64,000 bases of DNA from Pirellulaceae bacterium. Its GTDB lineage: Bacteria; Planctomycetota; Planctomycetia; Pirellulales; Pirellulaceae. The stretch is from the NCBI GenBank assembly GCA_019636375.1, contig JAHBXS010000005.1, forward strand, positions 434,001 to 498,000. Direction: 5' to 3'. Of this stretch, positions 61,154 through 64,000 are shown piece by piece. The notes beneath the pieces were generated by a model. It had not been told where the DNA came from and did not search any database. It saw only the letters and a program-made list of their open reading frames with translations. Position 1 is the first letter of the stretch, and each line of letters opens with the position of its first letter. A program made the position numbers and the translations under genes.

Positions 61154-61201
61154 TAAGCACAGTTCAACTTTACTCTGTACAAACGTAGCACCGAGTTCAC
61201 C

Positions 61202-62023
61202 ATGCGATATGTCGTTCGTTACGGCTCAATGAAAATCCTGGGGACCATGAGTGGCCGTCAAGGTTCGGAATATCGCCGAGGGGATGAGGTCGTCGTTCGA
61301 ACGAGTCGCGGAATCGAGGCGGGCCAAGTCGTGTGCGAGGCGACCGAAAAAGTGGTCGCCTACATGGGAGGTGCTCCGTCAGGGACAATCCAACGATCCC
61401 TCACCAATGATGACGCCAATCAACTCGCCAAACTTTCCTCGCTGAAGTCCTCTCGATGGGACTTTGTCGAGCGGCAGATCAAATCACTGCAACTGCAAAT
61501 GAAACTTGTGGATGTCGAACAAATCCTCGGCGGCGAAAGGGTCATTGTCTATTATGTCTCTGAAGAACGTGTCGACTTTCGAGAGTTGGTTAAAGTTCTG
61601 GCCGGTGAATTCCAAACGCGCGTGGAAATGACTCAAATTGGGATTCGTGACGAGGCCAAACTTTTGGCCGACTACGGCGACTGCGGAAAACCAGTCTGCT
61701 GCAATACGCATCTTTCGGCCATGCCACCGGTTTCCATGAAAATGGCAAAACTCCAAAAGGCGACGCTCGATCCCAACAAAATCTCCGGACGGTGCGGGCG
61801 ACTCAAATGCTGTCTGCGGTACGAATTCGATCACTATGAAGAAGCCCAGCGAGAGCTCCCACATATCGGATCTCAGGTCGTGACGAAAATCGGGCGTGGG
61901 CGAGTTCTCAACCAAGAAATTTTGGCCCAACAATTGCTCGTCGAAATGGAAGACCACCGTCGCGTGATGATCGATGTCGGCGAAGTCCTATCGGTGATCA
62001 AAAAATCTCGCGATCAAAATTAA
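61202..62023 (+). CDS. PSP1-domain protein, RicT/YaaT-like
   Basis: The 273-residue protein has the PSP1 layout: YVVRYGSMKILGTMSG with a barrel-like N-terminus, GIEAGQVVCEATE, then the cysteine-rich C-terminal half DYGDCGKPVCCNTHL, GRCGRLKCCLRYEFDHYEEAQ. These cysteines bind iron-sulfur clusters in the Bacillus RicT complex, which influences RNase Y-dependent mRNA processing. RicA and RicF are not adjacent, so it may act alone or with distant partners. The start ATG 61202 lies 48 bases after the inverted-repeat element. Confidence 0.88.
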   Translation: MRYVVRYGSMKILGTMSGRQGSEYRRGDEVVVRTSRGIEAGQVVCEATEKVVAYMGGAPSGTIQRSLTNDDANQLAKLSSLKSSRWDFVERQIKSLQLQMKLVDVEQILGGERVIVYYVSEERVDFRELVKVLAGEFQTRVEMTQIGIRDEAKLLADYGDCGKPVCCNTHLSAMPPVSMKMAKLQKATLDPNKISGRCGRLKCCLRYEFDHYEEAQRELPHIGSQVVTKIGRGRVLNQEILAQQLLVEMEDHRRVMIDVGEVLSVIKKSRDQN

Positions 62024-62055
62024 TGAAGTAAGATTTAACAAAAGGAACCTTTTTG

Positions 62056-62796
62056 ATGCTTTTGCGAACTTTTGCCCTCTCGGTTTTTGCCACGCTGATG
62101 CCGCAACTCGGCGATGCGTTTTTCGCCCAACCCCAATGGTGCCAAAGGGTTGATGCTCAAGTCGAAGAATCCTCAACAGCCGAATGGAAATCGCTGTTTG
62201 ATGGGGAGACATTGTCTGGATGGAAGGGTGCGGAAGGGTTGTGGTCGGTCGAGGACGGGGCGATCACCGGAATCACCACTGCGGAAGAACCCATCAAAAG
62301 CAACTCGTTTCTGATTTGGAGCGGCGGCAATATCGCTGATTTCGAACTGAAATTGAAGTTTAAAATCGAGTCGGGAAATTCCGGGGTGCAATTTCGGAGC
62401 GCTGATCTGGGGGACTTCACGGTAGCCGGTTACCAAGCGGACATCGATTCCGAACATCGCTTTACTGGAATCAACTACGAAGAACGCAAACGCGGGATCA
62501 TCGCTCGCCGCGGACAACATCTGGAAATCGACGCCGAAAACTCGAGCAAAGAAATCGGGAAAACCTGTACAGAAGAAGAGTTTCGCGAAAGCATCAAGGA
62601 TAACGACTGGAACGAGTACGTCATCACCGCAGTCGGCAACCGCATCACGCAAACCATCAACGGAGTCAAAACCGTAAATCTTGCGGATAATGGCCCCGAA
62701 GCGGCGGCGACCGGCATCATCGCTTTTCAGCTTCACACCGGGCCGCCGATGAAGGTGCAATTCAAGGACATCTTCCTGCGGGACTTGTCGAAATAG
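62056..62796 (+). CDS. DUF1080 (3-keto-disaccharide hydrolase) secreted protein
   Basis: The 246-residue protein is from ATG 62056 with AAGGA nine bases upstream. A signal peptide (RTFALSVFATLMPQLGDAFFA) precedes EWKSLFDGETLSGWKGA, the DUF1080 opening, then DFELKLKFKIESGNSGVQFRS and IAFQLHTGPPMKVQFKDIFLR at the end. The fold is a concanavalin-like beta sandwich; some members hydrolyse 3-keto-glycosides, but most are uncharacterised. Planctomycetes hold many. It is a likely periplasmic glycan-processing or binding protein. It is convergent with the next gene. Confidence 0.88.
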   Translation: MLLRTFALSVFATLMPQLGDAFFAQPQWCQRVDAQVEESSTAEWKSLFDGETLSGWKGAEGLWSVEDGAITGITTAEEPIKSNSFLIWSGGNIADFELKLKFKIESGNSGVQFRSADLGDFTVAGYQADIDSEHRFTGINYEERKRGIIARRGQHLEIDAENSSKEIGKTCTEEEFRESIKDNDWNEYVITAVGNRITQTINGVKTVNLADNGPEAAATGIIAFQLHTGPPMKVQFKDIFLRDLSK

Positions 62797-62824
62797 ACGA
62801 CCGTTCCTTGGCCAGCTTATTCGC

Positions 62825-63433
62825 TTACGACCGTCCGGTTTCTTTTACCGATTCGACGAGTTTGCGGAAATGGGCTTCGTTTTCTCCGACCGTATGTTGG
62901 GGGCCGTAAAATTTGATGAAGTATAGACCCCTTTCTTCGGTTTCGATGATCGCACCGAGCATGCGGTAGCCTTCGCGCTCGGTTTTCGGACCTGCTGGGC
63001 CACCCATCGAGTCGGCATAGATGCCGCTGATGTCTACGATGTGGATGGTCAATCCATTGACTTCTACTTTTTCGACCTTGGCAGTTTCTTCAGGATCGTT
63101 GTCGGGGGTCGCCACAAATTGGCCTTTCCAACGCGCGATATTCCCTTCGACACCCCCGCCCGATCCCATGATCGTGAGTCGTCCATCCGCGTCATCGTCA
63201 CCCAGTTTCGGGATTGCAAACTCCGCTTCGAGCATACTTGAGCGCGGCGTGACTTTTTTCCAGGTCCCCGAGGCGGTCATCTGTAGAGAGTCTTCGGCAA
63301 CTTTGAAGGTAATATCGGCAGGCTTGTCAGTCTTTTGCTCGACAGCGCCATCCTGCGCTCCGGCATGAACGGCCGCCAGACAACAACCAACGACCATAGA
63401 CAACATTAACAAACGGCGAACTTGAGTAAACAT
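62825..63433 (-). CDS. Secreted hypothetical protein
   Basis: The 202-residue protein has a signal peptide (RRLLMLSMVVGCCLAAVHAGA), then a single domain with WKKVTPRSSMLEAEFAIPKLGDDDADGRLTIMG (in parts), EKVEVNGLTIHIVDISG and a C-terminal ENEAHFRKLVESVK. GAGG lies nine bases before the ATG. The fold seems to be beta-rich; I do not recognise a catalytic motif. Similar small secreted proteins with this ending occur in planctomycetes. Function unknown. Confidence 0.75.
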   Translation of the reverse strand: MFTQVRRLLMLSMVVGCCLAAVHAGAQDGAVEQKTDKPADITFKVAEDSLQMTASGTWKKVTPRSSMLEAEFAIPKLGDDDADGRLTIMGSGGGVEGNIARWKGQFVATPDNDPEETAKVEKVEVNGLTIHIVDISGIYADSMGGPAGPKTEREGYRMLGAIIETEERGLYFIKFYGPQHTVGENEAHFRKLVESVKETGRS

Positions 63434-63901
63434 GGATTGACCTCCAGAAATTTTTGGTGACGTAACTTGAACTCTCCAGTAGAAAACAAATCACACGAGA
63501 TTTCAAGTCAACCGGCGAGAATGCGGGGTTTGTGGAAGAAACCGCTTCTAAAAGAGCTGGTTTGCCCAACGGGCTTGAGTCTCTCAGCCCAGGGCAACGC
63601 GAAGGTACGCTCGCCATCGATCCTTCTCACCGCCCTGGGTAGCGGTTCCCCAAACAATCTTTCTTTCCGGCCCAACGGCCCAACAAATCAAATCCCCAGA
63701 CTAACCGTTATCGCTGGAACAACCGGAACGATGCCGCTAATTTTTCTGGGTCGAATAATCGAATTTCCTTTCCAAGTTGATCCTCTGAGGTAAATTTCGC
63801 AACAGTTTGCCTCATCATGCGCTGCGCCGACGGATTCTGGGGCTCCTGATTTTAAGCCGGACTTTTGGCGGCTTAATATTTCCAAACACGGCTTGTAAAA
63901 A
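63434..63901. other. Intergenic, no gene recognised
   Basis: About 470 bases with no convincing coding region or RNA. It presumably holds the promoter of the secreted-protein gene on the minus strand and of the partial gene on the right. Confidence 0.45.
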
Positions 63902-64000
63902 ATGGCATCGGAAGTCATGAACGACGCGCAAAAAATTCTTACAACGGGGCTTCGGAACTTCATCCGGTTCGCGCTTATCGGTCTGTTGGCGTTTTCGTGC
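63902..64000 (+). CDS. Start of an exported protein, cut by the right edge
   Basis: The frame from ATG 63902 (or ATG 63917, more likely by composition) stays open to the last base. It reads MNDAQKILTTGLRNF followed by IRFALIGLLAFSC, a signal peptide whose end (LAFSC) could be a lipobox. Only 28-33 residues are visible, so no function can be stated. Confidence 0.5.
   Translation, partial: MASEVMNDAQKILTTGLRNFIRFALIGLLAFSC

Overview
The window looks like a chromosomal segment of a planctomycete, most likely of the Pirellulales. The evidence is gene content: a type I sulfatase, a DUF1559 prepilin-like protein, DUF1080, DUF3467 and DUF4332 proteins, three PEP-CTERM (exosortase-sorted) secreted proteins, an fhcC gene of the tetrahydromethanopterin C1 pathway, an OleC-like ligase, a caspase-like protein and large proteins with no outside relatives I recognise. 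GC content appears close to balanced. No rRNA, tRNA, CRISPR or prophage was recognised; one tmRNA is present.

Layout. 1-9.6 kb: a left-truncated RDD membrane protein, fhcC, a sulfatase whose start overlaps the stop of a giant degenerate SMC/YhaN-like protein, and an S41 peptidase. 9.7-12.3 kb: a DUF1559 pseudopilin and an HUH (Y1-type) transposase framed by short inverted and direct repeats. 12.3-26.8 kb: a LysM protein, a fused membrane/spermidine-synthase protein, a secreted S8 protease, purH, PPK2, a P-type ATPase, a nucleotide-sugar epimerase and a PEP-CTERM protein closed by a strong terminator.

26.9-36.1 kb is the most interesting region. It is a tightly packed set of GNAT acetyltransferase, C45 Ntn-hydrolase, class III aminotransferase, CoA-transferase subunit A, lysine 2,3-aminomutase, CoA-transferase subunit B, thiolase and Rieske oxygenase. 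Together these can be read as an aerobic L-lysine catabolic route: lysine to beta-lysine, N6-acetyl-beta-lysine, 3-oxo-6-acetamidohexanoate, its CoA ester, then acetyl-CoA plus 4-acetamidobutyryl-CoA. The C45 enzyme fits the deacetylase/thioesterase step, and a quaternary-amine-type Rieske enzyme is added. The set resembles the Bacillus subtilis kamA-yodPQRST operon, but with a different deacylase and two extra enzymes.

36.2-48.3 kb: a LysM protein with an inactivated L,D-transpeptidase-like domain, tmRNA, a low-molecular-weight phosphatase overlapping a PEP-CTERM gene, a caspase-like pseudoenzyme that has lost both catalytic residues, an MFS gene remnant next to a palindromic repeat, an arsenic divergon (arsC / arsR-acr3) with a visible promoter and operator, a zinc-ribbon protein and a five-heme cytochrome. 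48.7-64 kb: cysC-cdd, a PDZ protein, an HTH-fold protein, a small protein plus xerC/D, pgk, DUF3467, ansA, oleC-like, a TPR protein, ricT-like PSP1, DUF1080, a secreted protein and the start of a gene cut by the right edge.

Two 102-bp inverted-repeat elements (MITE-like), in opposite orientation and each flanked by a 3-bp T(T/A)A duplication, sit at 26.8 and 61.1 kb. One of them has its duplication exactly on the stop codon of the upstream gene.
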